This document shows positions 1-9,081 of a DNA stretch of 64,000 bases, piece by piece. Numbering within the stretch: the stretch's first letter is position 1; every line of letters begins with the position of its first letter. Both the position numbers and the translations under genes were made by a program. The notes beneath the pieces are model-generated. The model made no database searches. It saw only the letters and a program-made list of their open reading frames with translations, and had not been told where the DNA came from. Origin of the DNA: Nephrocerus scutellatus (Eukaryota; Arthropoda; Insecta; Diptera; Pipunculidae); NCBI GenBank assembly GCA_947095585.1, contig OX352761.1, forward strand, positions 82,451,919 through 82,515,918. The letters are read 5' to 3'.

Positions 1-688
1 TTCTGGTTCCATGCTGTTATCGGTTGCTACAGTTGACCCGGGATAGTTAAAGGATTGCACTACTTTAAATTCGCGCTCCACTATTTGAATTGAGGAACCA
101 ATGTTGGATCTTCTACTCGTAGACGTGGCCACCATGTACTTTGTTTTGATTTCATTTATGTGCAGCCCCAGATTTCGTGCCGCCTGCTCGATCTGGATGA
201 AAGCTTCATATACGGCTATTCGGTTTCTACCAATGATGTCAATATCATCTGCGTAACCCAGTATCTGAATGGACTTACAGAGGATTGTTCCTCTCGCCGT
301 TACGTCAGAGTCATGGATCACTTTCTCCAACGCCAGGTTGAAGAGGACGCAGGCCAGTCCATCCTCTTGTTGGAGCCCGTTATAGATGTTGAATGGGCTT
401 GGCAGTGATCCGGATATTTTTACTTGGCTTAGAACATTGGTCAACCTACAAAGTCGTGTCAGTTTATTTGGGATGCCGAATTCTCTCATGGCTTTATAAA
501 GTTCTACTCTGGCTTGCTATCATAGGCGGCTTTAAAGTCTATAAAAAGATGGTGTTTTGAGTTTGGAATCTCCAGACATTTTTCCATCATTTGCCTTAGA
601 GTTTAAATCTGATCAGTTCTTGATTTGCCTGGGATGAAGCCACACTGGTATGGACCAATGATGACTTCAGCGTATGGGGTAATCGTAC
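1..688 (-). pseudogene. LINE reverse transcriptase, palm fragment with motif A and YADD
   Basis: Translating the minus strand shows, in order, YQCGFIPGKSRTDQI, motif A as FIDFKAAYD (519-545, carrying the first catalytic Asp), then GLACVLFNLALEKVI, and motif C as GYADDIDIIG (YADD at 244-255, the catalytic Asp pair). A stop interrupts after TDQI, and another after the motif A region comes with a frame change, so the protein could not be made. The catalytic residues themselves are still present. The thumb region continues towards and probably past position 1. Confidence 0.8.
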
Positions 689-1042
689 TTAAAGGATAAG
701 GGAGAACATCTTATACGCGGTACTCAACAACGTTAAACCACGATAATTGCTGCATGTTGTGATATCTCCTTTCTTATGTATAGGGCACAGGATTCTTTGC
801 CAGTCATCTGGCATCGCTTCTTCCTCCCAAACTTGAAGTTTTAGTTCATGAATTGCTTGGTGTATTGAGGGGCCTCCTATTCTAATCAGCTCCGTTGGAA
901 TACCATCAGATCCCGGGGCCTTATTATTTTTGAGCCGAATTATCGCTCTGCTAACTTCGTCTATGCTTGGTGGCGGCGGCATAGTATGATCTTCGGTCAT
1001 TGGTGGAGCCTCCAATTCGTCAGTTAACTGCCCATTTAGCAA
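689..1042 (-). pseudogene. LINE reverse transcriptase, N-terminal (fingers) fragment
   Basis: The 117-residue open stretch contains the conserved LINE RT block: KAPGSDGIPTELIR, then a tryptophan-containing helix, CPIHKKGD, and SNYRGLTLLSTAYKMFS. In intact elements this is the start of the RT domain, which copies the element RNA at the nicked chromosomal target. The frame closes at 689, and the following RT motifs are in other frames at lower coordinates, so this is one piece of a broken gene. The first Met is likely internal. Confidence 0.85.
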
Positions 1043-1366
1043 CTCATGAAAGTGCTATTCCCATTGCTCTAAGATGCCTTTAATATCGGTGATCAGATTA
1101 CCCTCTTGCAGTCTGTGCAACGCGGTGTATATTGCGTCATAGCAGGGACTCTTTGGTAGAACTTCCGCGCCTTATGCGATCCTTGCTCTCTGTACTGTTC
1201 TATTTCAGGGACGAGATTCTTCTCCCAGGCTGCTTTCTTTCGCCGGTGAACTGTTTTTTCATATCTTCTAAGCTCTTTATATTTATCTTAGTGTGCCCGC
1301 GTTCTATGAGATTGTTGCATTGCTCGGTACGCAAAATTCTTACGTTCAGTCGCTTGCTTACATTCG

Positions 1367-1624
1367 TCATCGAACCAGTCGTTCCGGATCTCTACGACTA
1401 CTGAATAAGATGGAGTCAGCAGTACTAATGAAAGTATTTTTAAGGCGTATCCATTTCTCTTCTACGCCTGACATCTCAGCCCCAGGACTTACTCTCCCAG
1501 CATTTAAGGCGAGTCCTATCGCTTCACCGTAGTTGTTTCTGGTGTCTTCGTTGCGAAGCAGCCGTGTTGACTCGAATCTGATGTACTGCCTGATTACTGG
1601 CTCCCTACCTATTTTAGCATTCAT
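1367..1624 (-). pseudogene. LINE endonuclease C-terminal end and linker fragment
   Basis: An 85-residue open stretch begins with MNAKIGREPV. This matches the GDxNAxxG motif that ends AP-endonuclease domains of LINEs, where the Asp and Asn sit in the active site of the DNA-nicking enzyme. The codons just upstream (higher coordinates) continue the motif as VKIILGD, so the Met is internal and not a start. The rest (NNYGEAIGLALN, then a Trp/Arg-rich linker) is typical endonuclease-RT linker. The first part of the endonuclease is missing because the element is cut at about 1657. A diverged relative of the same stretch occurs at 13034, 16310 and 21149. Confidence 0.75.
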
Positions 1625-1660
1625 ATCCCCAAGAATGATTTTTACATCATACTTACACGT

Positions 1661-2087
1661 TATAAGAATGAACGTGCCCCTGATTTTTATTTAAAAGCGT
1701 TTATCTCATTATGGTTTATGTTTCTCTTAAAATGTGTGTACCACTGTATTTCATCAGTTTGTGGGATATAACCAATTAGTATTTTTCAATTTAATATCAA
1801 TTCTCTTACAATTAAAACATTTCTTAATTCTATTTAAAAGTGTTCCTCCCAATATGGTTTATGTCTCTAATAAAATTTGTAAACCATTTTATTAGAAGCC
1901 TTCTAAAATTTAGCACATGTATTTAGTATTCCATGAAAACGTGAACTGTCGTACTTTAAAAGAGGCTCAAATACAATTTTTCTCTTATGTTAACCAGACA
2001 TATTTTGGAAGAACATACACTTAGTGTGGAAGGGTTCCCTTATTTTTTAAATTTTCTATATTAACTTCACTTGCCCGTGGCACGGCA
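1661..2087. repeat. AT-rich interspersed repeat, copy 1
   Basis: A roughly 430-bp AT-rich segment begins near tgaacgtgcccctg and ends at cttgcccgtggcacggca. Closely matching full copies lie at 3726-4157 and 5123-5554, with shorter copies at 3593-3725 and 4990-5122. It has an internal diverged duplication about 140 bp apart: the tatggtttatgt block occurs near 1709 and again near 1852. It shows no coding potential. It could be a LINE 5' region or an independent non-autonomous element; the shared cggca end in different contexts suggests a real element boundary. Confidence 0.7.
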
Positions 2088-2242
2088 TCATCTAACAATA
2101 ACAATGTTACCAATTAGTATTACTACTTTTAAGAAAAATTCTCTCCGCTGAATCTAAATTTGTGTCCATTATTGCTGGTGGTGAGGGATGGCACAATTAC
2201 CATCATACTTTTCCGTGGGACTACAGGACTGCTGAATAAGGA

Positions 2243-2605
2243 ATGCCATTTAACCTTACAACCAAAATCATTGATTGGTTAGCAGAACATGGCGCCGTTT
2301 ACGATCGTAATACCGTCACCGAAAGTACTCTTCGTAGTAGGACTCAACGTACAGGCGATGGAAGCCACCATCTTTATGGCGAGAAAGCAATGACATCCGA
2401 AGCTGTTAGACTTCAGTGCGATAACGACACAGAGTCTAATACAAATAACAATGTCATACGTAGATATATTGTCGAGAAAACCCCCATTAATAACCTAATG
2501 ACCGTTCAAGTCGAACAATTAAAATTACTGAAAAAAAGCACAGATGATATCAATAATAATGAAAGTTCAAATGAATCTGCTAAGATATGTTTCAATAATA
2601 TTTAA
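2243..2605 (+). CDS. Unassigned 120-residue ORF
   Basis: I do not recognise this protein. It starts at an ATG preceded within one codon by an in-frame stop. It has a short helical-looking N-terminus (IIDWLAEHGAVYD), a polar middle, and an Asn/Ser-rich tail ending in FNNI. The GC content is visibly higher than its flanks and codon choice looks less random than in the AT-rich surroundings, so it may be an exon or a processed fragment of a host or transposon gene. No upstream exon, splice signal or polyadenylation site can be tied to it. It lies between AT-rich repeat copy 1 and the 1397-bp duplication. It may equally be chance. Confidence 0.3.
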   Translation: MPFNLTTKIIDWLAEHGAVYDRNTVTESTLRSRTQRTGDGSHHLYGEKAMTSEAVRLQCDNDTESNTNNNVIRRYIVEKTPINNLMTVQVEQLKLLKKSTDDINNNESSNESAKICFNNI

Positions 2606-3016
2606 AGCAGTACGACAACCAGAGAAAAAATACCTTTGAATATTTAGGATTAAATATTTACCAATCGTGGAATATTTTGTGACTTTTTCTGGAAGGAGGT
2701 AGATAAAAACAATTTTTGTTTTCTATCATTTACATAAAGGAAGAAATGAAAAATGTGTATTGGTAACACTTTAATATGTATAATGTATATTAAAAATAAG
2801 ACTTATTCCAAAAACTATTTTTTAAGGTATTAATTTATGTTCTACTATAGAATGACAGCGGACAAGAGCTTTTTTAGTTGCAGCAATTCAAAATATCCAA
2901 AATTAAAAAAGTTAACGTAATGTACTCTAGAAATAAGGACTACATATTTATTTTTCAAATTTAAAGCTTAATTTGGGTTTTCTTATTTCTACGTGTGTAT
3001 ATTTACATTTATAATA
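2606..3016. other. AT-rich intergenic stretch, nothing recognised
   Basis: About 410 bp of AT-rich sequence between the unassigned ORF and the duplicated block. I see no ORF, RNA gene or repeat match within the window. Confidence 0.6.
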
Positions 3017-3313
3017 ATCAAATATGACCCTTTTACAGCTGTACATTCATATAATTATTTAATGTTATAGATAATTTAATTAAGCGTATGTACTTTAAAA
3101 TGGTTATATATATAAATAAACGAAGTTGAAAAGTATACATTATTCTTAAATCAAAGCAATTTAAAATGCCTATTATTCAGTCAAGCAACCCAAACTTGCA
3201 AAATTAAATTTATTTTAATTCCTCGGCTGAACTGTAGAATAGCGCCACCATTGTGCAACATAAACGGTTTATACTTAAGGACACACACACATATATATTT
3301 TTTAATAATAATA

Positions 3314-3548
3314 TTCGGCTGTTGCGGTCAAAGGCCTAGCTTCTCGCGACCATTTGTGCTGTGCATGTATATTTTTGGACACAAATAGAAGGGACCTACA
3401 ATTTAAGGCCGGATCGAAACGGCGAATTGAGAAGCACTCCGTGACAAGTTATTACTCTCGGAACGTTTGTCACCCATTCGCGAGAGGTGGGACACCGTGA
3501 AAAATACTTTTGGTGTTACTGGGATTCGAACCACGAACCTCCTGCTCA
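3314..3548 (-). mobile_element. SINE-like segment with Pol III B box, copy 1
   Basis: On the minus strand this segment contains GGTTCGAATCC (plus coordinates 3522-3532), an exact match to the tRNA-type internal promoter B box. It is followed by about 200 bp of moderately GC-rich unique-looking sequence ending in an ATT-type tail (aataataatatt near 3302-3316). That layout fits a 5'-truncated tRNA-derived SINE. No convincing A box or cloverleaf is present upstream, because the B box sits directly beside a 45-bp LINE endonuclease scrap. It could instead be part of another element. Confidence 0.45.
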
Positions 3549-3592
3549 GCATTTAGCATTCATATCCCCAAGAATGATTTTTACATCATACT
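3549..3592 (-). pseudogene. 45-bp LINE endonuclease scrap
   Basis: This short piece matches the LINE at 1613-1657 almost base for base (minus strand encodes VKIILGDMNA). It is fused on one side to the SINE-like segment and on the other to the AT-rich repeat. The LINE/AT-repeat junction is the same as at 1657, so the two travelled together. A duplicate lies at 4946-4989. Confidence 0.7.
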
Positions 3593-4157
3593 TACACGTT
3601 ATATGAATTAACGTGCCCCTGATTTTTAATTAATAGTGTTTTTCTCATTATGGTTTATGTTTCTCTTAAAATGTGTGTACCACTGTATTTCAGCAGTTTG
3701 TGGGACATAACCAATTAGTATTTTTACACGTTATATGAATGAACGTGCCCCTGATTTTTATTTAAAAGTGTTTTTCTCATTATGGTTTATGTTTCTCTTA
3801 AAATGTGTGTACCACTGTATTTCATCAGTTTGTGGGACATAACCAATTAGTATTTTTCAATTTAATGTCAATTCTCTTACAATTAAAACATTTCATAATT
3901 CTATTTAAAAGTGTTCCTCCCAATATGGTTTATGTCTCTAATAAAATTTGTAAACCATTTTATTAGAAGTCTCCTGAAATGTAGCACATGTATTAAGTAT
4001 TCCATGAAAACGTGAACTGTCGTACTTTAAAAGAGGCTCCAATACAATTTTTCTCTTATGTTAACCAGACATATTTTGGAAGAACATACACTTAGTGTGG
4101 AAGGGTTCCCTTATTTTTTAAATTCTCTATATTAACTTCACTTGCCCGTGGCACGGC
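3593..4157. repeat. AT-rich interspersed repeats, copies 2 (short) and 3 (full)
   Basis: 3593-3725 is a truncated unit and 3726-4157 a full unit of the family described at 1661. Each begins with tacacgttatatgaat. They are tandem, with the short copy cut at caattagtattttt. The full copy ends at the same cggca boundary as copy 1 but is followed by cagtcggtcggtcgtcggtc and the minisatellite instead of by unrelated sequence. Confidence 0.75.
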
Positions 4158-4187
4158 AGTCGGTCGGTCGTCGGTCCTCTGTCGTGA

Positions 4188-4412
4188 AGTCTTGCGATCA
4201 ATTTTTAACCCCTGATTTTATTGAAATTTTGCACACATGTGTATTTTCTGAGACAACACTTTCTGTTAAAATTTGAAGCCCCTCGGGGTCGGTGGGCTCA
4301 AATATTTTACAAAATTTACTCGATTTTCTTCAAATTTTATACACATGTGTACCTCCGATGAAAAACACTTTTTGTAAAAAGTTTGGAGACCCTGGGCCCC
4401 AGAGTCATTGGT
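4188..4412. repeat. ~122-bp minisatellite, two divergent units
   Basis: Two degenerate units of the minisatellite that is clearer at 16640-17620. The hallmarks are a gattttcttcaaattttatac block, then acatgtgt, then caacactttttgt, then a GC-rich ggccc/ggggtc segment. They form the right end of the first 1397-bp duplicate. Confidence 0.7.
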
Positions 4413-4710
4413 CATCAAATATGACCCTTTTACAGCTGTACATTCATATAATTATTTAATGTTATAGATAATTTAATTAAGCGTATGTACTTTAAAATGG
4501 TTATATATATAAATAAACGAAGTTGAAAAGTATACATTATTCTTAAATCAAAGCAATTTAAAATGCCTATTATTCAGTCAAGCAACCCAAACTTGCAAAA
4601 TTAAATTTATTTTAATTCCTCGGCTGAACTGTAGAATAGCGCCACCATTGTGCAACATAAACGGTTTATACTTAAGGACACACACACATATATATTTTTT
4701 AATAATAATA

Positions 4711-4945
4711 TTCGGCTGTTGCGGTCAAAGGCCTAGCTTCTCGCGACCATTTGTGCTGTGCATGTATATTTTTGGACACAAATAGAAGGGACCTACAATT
4801 TAAGGCCGGATCGAAACGGCGAATTGAGAAGCACTCCGTGACAAGTTATTACTCTCGGAACGTTTGTCACCCATTCGCGAGAGGTGGGACACCGTGAAAA
4901 ATACTTTTGGTGTTACTGGGATTCGAACCACGAACCTCCTGCTCA
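4711..4945 (-). mobile_element. SINE-like segment with Pol III B box, copy 2
   Basis: Second copy, carried by the 1397-bp duplication, with the B box at 4919-4929. It adds no independent evidence for mobility because it was copied with its flanks. Confidence 0.45.
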
Positions 4946-4989
4946 GCATTTAGCATTCATATCCCCAAGAATGATTTTTACATCATACT

Positions 4990-5554
4990 TACACGTTATA
5001 TGAATTAACGTGCCCCTGATTTTTAATTAAAAGTGTTTTTCTCATTATGGTTTATGTTTCTCTTAAAATGTGTGTACCACTGTATTTCAGCAGTTTGTGG
5101 GACATAACCAATTAGTATTTTTACACGTTATATGAATGAACGTGCCCCTGATTTTTATTTAAAAGTGTTTTTCTCATTATGGTTTATGTTTCTCTTAAAA
5201 TGTGTGTACCACTGTATTTCATCAGTTTGTGGGACATAACCAATTAGTATTTTTCAATTTAATGTCAATTCTCTTACAATTAAAACATTTCATAATTCTA
5301 TTTAAAAGTGTTCCTCCCAATATGGTTTATGTCTCTAATAAAATTTGTAAACCATTTTATTAGAAGTCTCCTGAAATGTAGCACATGTATTAAGTATTCC
5401 ATGAAAACGTGAACTGTCGTACTTTAAAAGAGGCTCCAATACAATTTTTCTCTTATGTTAACCAGACATATTTTGGAAGAACATACACTTAGTGTGGAAG
5501 GGTTCCCTTATTTTTTAAATTCTCTATATTAACTTCACTTGCCCGTGGCACGGC
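4990..5554. repeat. AT-rich interspersed repeats, copies 4 (short) and 5 (full)
   Basis: These are the equivalents of 3593-4157 in the second 1397-bp duplicate, with only isolated base differences. Confidence 0.75.
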
Positions 5555-5584
5555 AGTCGGTCGGTCGTCGGTCCTCTGTCGTGA

Positions 5585-6115
5585 AGTCTTGCGATCAATT
5601 TTTAACCCCTGATTTTATTGAAATTTTGCACACATGTGTATTTTCTGAGACAACACTTTCTGTTAAAATTTGAAGCCCCTCGGGGTCGGTGGGCTCAAAT
5701 ATTTTACAAAATTTACTCGATTTTCTTCAAATTTTATACACATGTGTACCTCCGATGAAAAACACTTTTTGTAAAAAGTTTGGAGACCCTGGGCCCCAGA
5801 GTCATTGGGTAACAAAAATTTTTTGAAAAAAATTAACCTGATTTTTTAAATTTTATATACGTGTGTATCTCCGATGGACAACACTTTTTGCAAAAATTTT
5901 GGTGGCCGGGGTCGTGGGGCCCTATAAAAATTTTTCAAAAAAATTAACCCGATTTTCTTCTAATTTAAACACTGATGGACAAAACTTTTTGTAAGTTTTT
6001 TGGAGTGATCGGTCCCTGAGACCCGTGTGGTGTCCATGTAAATTTTTTAAAAATTAGCCCGATTTTCTTCAAATTTTAACACATACACATCTCCTAGTAG
6101 AGAATTTACATGAAA
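5585..6115. repeat. ~122-bp minisatellite, four to five divergent units
   Basis: Successive units are recognisable by cacatgtgt/acgtgtgt, aacacttttt and a GC-rich core, at spacings close to 122 bp. Unit divergence is much higher than in the arrays beyond 13 kb. The block runs directly into the truncated env of retroelement copy A at about 6116. Confidence 0.75.
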
Positions 6116-6119
6116 AATT

Positions 6120-6731
6120 TTAATTTTTATGGGTTGTTTTTTTTTTAATTGACTTTGAAGAACCCAGTTGAACTTTACTTTTTTTCTTTATGTTGCAATT
6201 TAGCTTAAATTGCATTTCCGTTTTTTCGATTGAGTTTGAAGTTTTATTTCTTATTCTAATATTACAGTTATGGAAGTTAATTAAATAGTTTCCATTCAGC
6301 GTTATAATTCTTTCGTCACATGAACTTGTTAATATAGTTTTATTTTGATTTATAAGTAACAATGAATTTGAATGAATTTCCATGATTTCAGGGTTTTTAT
6401 TTCTAATTTTAAGGCAATTGTTTTGATAAACGCAAAGGTTAGATTCTTTTAATTCTCTTTCATTTACATATCCATTAAAGTCATATGAAATATTATTTAT
6501 AGTTACAATTTCTTGATTTTTGAATACGAATTCTTCAAATTTGTCATTTGTTATTGGTGTAGCAACCGAGCGTTTAACTTTAAGCATATCTCTCGGGATT
6601 TTTATAGCAAAAATAATTTGTTCTCCTTTATATTCTGCACTACCTAATCTAATGTTCTGTAATTTGTATAAATCAATGTCATATGTTCTAATTTCTTCAC
6701 TTGTCAAAATATTACTATTCATAAGATTCAT
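6120..6731 (-). pseudogene. env-like gene, C-terminal part (copy A)
   Basis: This 203-residue open stretch is the downstream part of the errantivirus env-like gene, in frame with the N-terminal piece at 6864-7358 but separated from it by one in-frame TAA codon at 6862-6864. The region between (6732-6861) is open, so the first Met is not a true start. The visible protein has several Cys (ESNLCVYQNNCLK, SSCDERI, NCNI) consistent with an extracellular domain. The tail turns Lys-rich and no transmembrane anchor is seen, so the 3' end is lost at the junction with the minisatellite. It is non-functional as it stands. Confidence 0.75.
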
Positions 6732-6863
6732 TCTTGACGATGCAATGTTGTTCTGAATATGTTCTATATTATCTCCAAGTATTTTAATTTTAAGTAATGT
6801 GTCTAAGTAGATAAGCTCTTTGTAAATTTTCTCATTATTTGTCCTAATATCATTGAATTTTTC

Positions 6864-7358
6864 TTAAATCTTGTCTCTGTCTGCTTCTATGGTTTCTTTA
6901 ATTTTGTTAAAGGTCTCATTGAAATGATTATTAATCTGAATATTCTTGTTTAAATTAGATATGATATTATGGTTATTTTCGTCAATTGTACCTAAATGTT
7001 CTTCAATTTCTATTCTGTCGTCGTCGTCCATTGACCCGAAGAGCCATTTTAGTCCTGTTCCTACAACCTTTGCTAGTCCTCTTTTATGTCTGTTTGGTAG
7101 TAAAGTATGTACTTTTGTCCTTAGTGAATTTAGTTCGTGCAGTAATAATTCCTTGTTTTCTATTTTTTCTAATTGATTTATATTATCTTCAAAGATGTTT
7201 AAAATATTTGTTATTTGTTGAGGTTTTATTATATGTAGGATTATGTTATAATTATGAATGATCGCTGTTTCACCTAAACTTATTTCAGTGTATCCATCAT
7301 TGCTGTCTATCTTCTCGATTATTAACGTCCCGTTCGCTGTGTGTAGTATCGCCGTCAT
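6864..7358 (-). pseudogene. env-like gene, N-terminal part with furin-type site (copy A)
   Basis: The 164-residue stretch has a basic RHKR at residues 90-93 followed by a Gly-rich hydrophobic run (GLAKVVGTGLKWLFGS) and acidic DDDD. This is the furin-cleavage plus fusion-peptide arrangement of errantivirus and baculovirus F-type envelope proteins. The reading frame stays open upstream of the ATG through a hydrophobic, signal-peptide-like run to a TTTACAG/GT acceptor-like site at 7383-7389, as expected for an env made from a spliced RNA. It overlaps the integrase 3' end (7297-7695) by 62 bp in another frame. A TAA at 6862-6864 ends it early. Confidence 0.8.
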
Positions 7359-8130
7359 TATAAGTATTAATGTCCAGTAGACCTGTAAATTTTGTGGGTC
7401 TTTTAATGTTTGATATGTGTACGTTTTCTAAATTGAGTTTTCTATATCTAGGTTCGTCTTTGTGTCTTAGTGCTTTATAGTTCTTAACATAACCTTCCTC
7501 TTGATTTTGTTGATAAGATTCGCGTTTTTCATTTCGTTTGTTAATAATCTTTTCTTTATTTTCTTTCAAAAGTTTTTTTATTTGTTTTTTATCAACTTTT
7601 CCCTCTACTACATCAATAGGTTTTGCTTTTATAACTGAGTGAGTGGATTTATTATACCATTCTACGCATTTAAAGATTCTTTCTTGTATTGGCAATTCAG
7701 AATTTTCAGTTTCTAAGATTCTAAGTTTTTCTATAGTATTATGAAACCTTTCTATGTCGCATTGCCTGTATGACTGTTAGGCTTTGTAAAGTGAGTTTCT
7801 ACTCATTCTAATCTAAGAAATTCCTTAACGTTTACTGAATTGAATTCATTATCCAAAATAACTAGTTCTGGTTTCCCTTTAATAGAAAAGTATAACCGTA
7901 ATTTCTCTACAATTGTAACACTGTTCCTATCTTCTAGAAAAAAGACAGCTGCATGTTTTGAGAACTTGTCTATAAAGAATAGAAAGCTATGTTTTTTGGT
8001 TATATATATATCTACGTGAACTTTTTGATTTATTTCGCTTGGAGTTTCAGTTATGTAAAATTTTGGCTTAATTAGCTTTCTGTCGTATTTTGGTCTGTTA
8101 CATGTGTCACAATTCTTTAAATCATACCAT
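7297..8130 (-). pseudogene. Integrase (copy A), broken
   Basis: Integrase inserts the DNA copy of the element into the host chromosome. The first catalytic Asp is in HVDIYI (codon 8010-8012) and the second in ILDNEFNS (7851-7853). The catalytic Glu lies in an ERFHN context (7750-7752) but in a different frame. Breaks are a TGA after FLRLE (7803-7805) and a frame change near 7755-7775. The C-terminal 132-residue piece (7297-7695) contains YNKSTHSVIKAKPIDVV, typical of errantivirus integrases, and a very Lys/Glu/Asn-rich tail. The N-terminal HHCC zinc finger is reduced to CDTC by the ~1-kb deletion at about 8120. Confidence 0.82.
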
Positions 8131-8690
8131 AGGCGTAGTCTTTGACGAATTTTCGATAATAACCGGTCATTCCTAAGAATGACTTAATCTGTTTTTGGGA
8201 ATCGGGTAATTTAAGTTTTTGAATATTTTCGATTTTACTCATATTCGGCTTAACTCCGTCTGTTGTTAATATATTCCCAAGGTATTCTGTACTTCTACTG
8301 AAAAAACTACATTTGTCTACCTGAATTTTAAGATTATGTTCCCTAAGTTTATTGTTCCCTAGGTTTTTTTTCTGTCTTATTTTTTATTTAACACTTGATG
8401 AAAACCTTTTGCAAGGTCTAAGGTAGTGAAGTATTGAGCCCTTCCTAACTTATCCAATATAGTATCTATGTTGGGGATTGGGAATTTATCACACACGGAA
8501 ACTTCATTATAATTTCGTGTTGAATTTCGTGAGTATGACTAAGTCTTTGTCCCTCATGAAAAAACAAGTCTTTATTTTTATTGATTAATTTTTTGAGTTC
8601 TCTTTTCTCCTCTTGGTTCATATCTTCTCTTTCTAGTTGTTGCAAGGTATTCTGATCTAAGCTTGATTCTTCTAATTAATGTATTTCCTC
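8131..8690 (-). pseudogene. Reverse transcriptase remnant lacking YMDD/YIDD (copy A)
   Basis: In order, the minus strand encodes an EKRELKKLINKNKDLF N-terminus, then a deletion that joins THEIQHEI to [16 protein letters not shown]. Next comes [12 protein letters not shown] with the first catalytic Asp, then a second deletion (about 8370-8400) that jumps to REHNLKIQVDKCSFF. Finally MSKIENIQKLKLPDSQKQIKSFLGMTGYYRKF is spread over changing frames. The two deletions remove the fingers and the catalytic YxDD block, so no RT activity could remain. The segment ends in the ~1-kb deletion that removes RNase H. Confidence 0.78.
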
Positions 8691-8694
8691 ATAC

Positions 8695-9072
8695 TCATGA
8701 GGACAATAAAAATTTTAAACCATTGATTTCTAGGTATTCTTTGTCTAAGTTGATGACTGCCTGTAGAGGTTTAAGGAGATTTTGCCCTATTAGACCGTCA
8801 AATTGTTTATTGTAAAAAGGAGTTAATTTCCAACTCATATAACTTTTCTCGTTAAACTCGATTGGTAATGGAGTAATTATTTCCTTATCTATTACGGTTC
8901 GTCCACTAAGTGTGCTGAACGAAACGAAGTTTTGTAGCTTTTGTCTTTTGTACATGGGTAATTTATTAAGATTTAAAAGGGTGGTTGTTGATCCTGTGTC
9001 GATCAGACATCTTATTTTCTCCTTATTTATGGTCAGTTCCACTATCGGTAGACACGATGTGGGGCTGTCCAA
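8695..9072 (-). pseudogene. Aspartic protease at the start of pol (copy A)
   Basis: The retroviral-type protease cleaves Gag-Pol. The catalytic triad DTGS sits in IRCLIDTGSTTTLLN, and the flap and C-terminal half run through FDGLIGQNLLKPLQAVINLD; the length of about 125 residues fits the family. The first codon here is TTG, not ATG. The frame is open back to the slippery heptamer at 9075-9081, so in the intact element it was made as a Gag-Pol fusion. A frame change at the end (about 8700) moves the continuation FYCPHEYEEIH out of frame, and a TAA follows it near 8676. This is the best-preserved domain of the element. Confidence 0.85.
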
Positions 9073-9074
9073 TG

Positions 9075-9081
9075 AAAATTT
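9075..9081 (-). promoter_or_regulatory. -1 frameshift slippery heptamer (gag/pol, copy A)
   Basis: The minus strand reads AAATTTT, a canonical X XXY YYZ slippery site, in the register A AAT TTT of the upstream gag-like frame. Slipping back one base gives the protease frame without a stop. The same heptamer is conserved at 12311-12317, 15573-15579, 20412-20418 and 24890-24896. Confidence 0.7.

Larger units (their letters stand above)
1..1657 (-). mobile_element. Non-LTR retrotransposon (LINE) remnant, truncated at window edge
   Basis: Read on the minus strand, this segment runs from the end of an AP-endonuclease domain (GDMNAKIGRE near 1610-1650), through a linker, into a reverse transcriptase ending beyond position 1. 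The motif style (APGSDGIPTELI, HKKGD, NYRGLTLLSTAYK, FIDFKAAYD, YADD) is that of arthropod LINEs, perhaps the RTE clade, but clade assignment by eye is weak. Several stops and frame changes break it, so it is a fossil. Its upstream boundary at about 1657 abuts an AT-rich repeat, and the same boundary recurs near 3592 and 4989. Confidence 0.85.
3017..5810. repeat. Tandem duplication, 2 x 1397 bp
   Basis: Positions 3017-4413 and 4414-5810 are direct tandem copies offset by exactly 1397 bp, checked at both ends and at internal landmarks. The left end starts atcaaatatgaccc at 3017 and 4414; the right landmark gtcattgg is at 4404 and 5801. They are nearly identical, with one difference noticed near 3632 (taatagtg) versus 5029 (taaaagtg). 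Each copy contains an AT-rich leader, a SINE-like segment, two AT-rich repeat units and the start of the ~122-bp minisatellite. The high identity implies a recent duplication or an assembly duplication. Confidence 0.9.

Noticed and set aside
1132..1532. Plus-strand ORFs of 90 and 79 residues opposite the LINE linker
   Set aside because: The minus strand here reads as LINE endonuclease/RT linker; the plus-strand frames are complementary by-products.
3522..3532. tRNA gene
   Set aside because: Only the B-box arm matches. No acceptor stem, anticodon arm or A box can be folded around it, so a SINE-type promoter remnant is the more that can be said.
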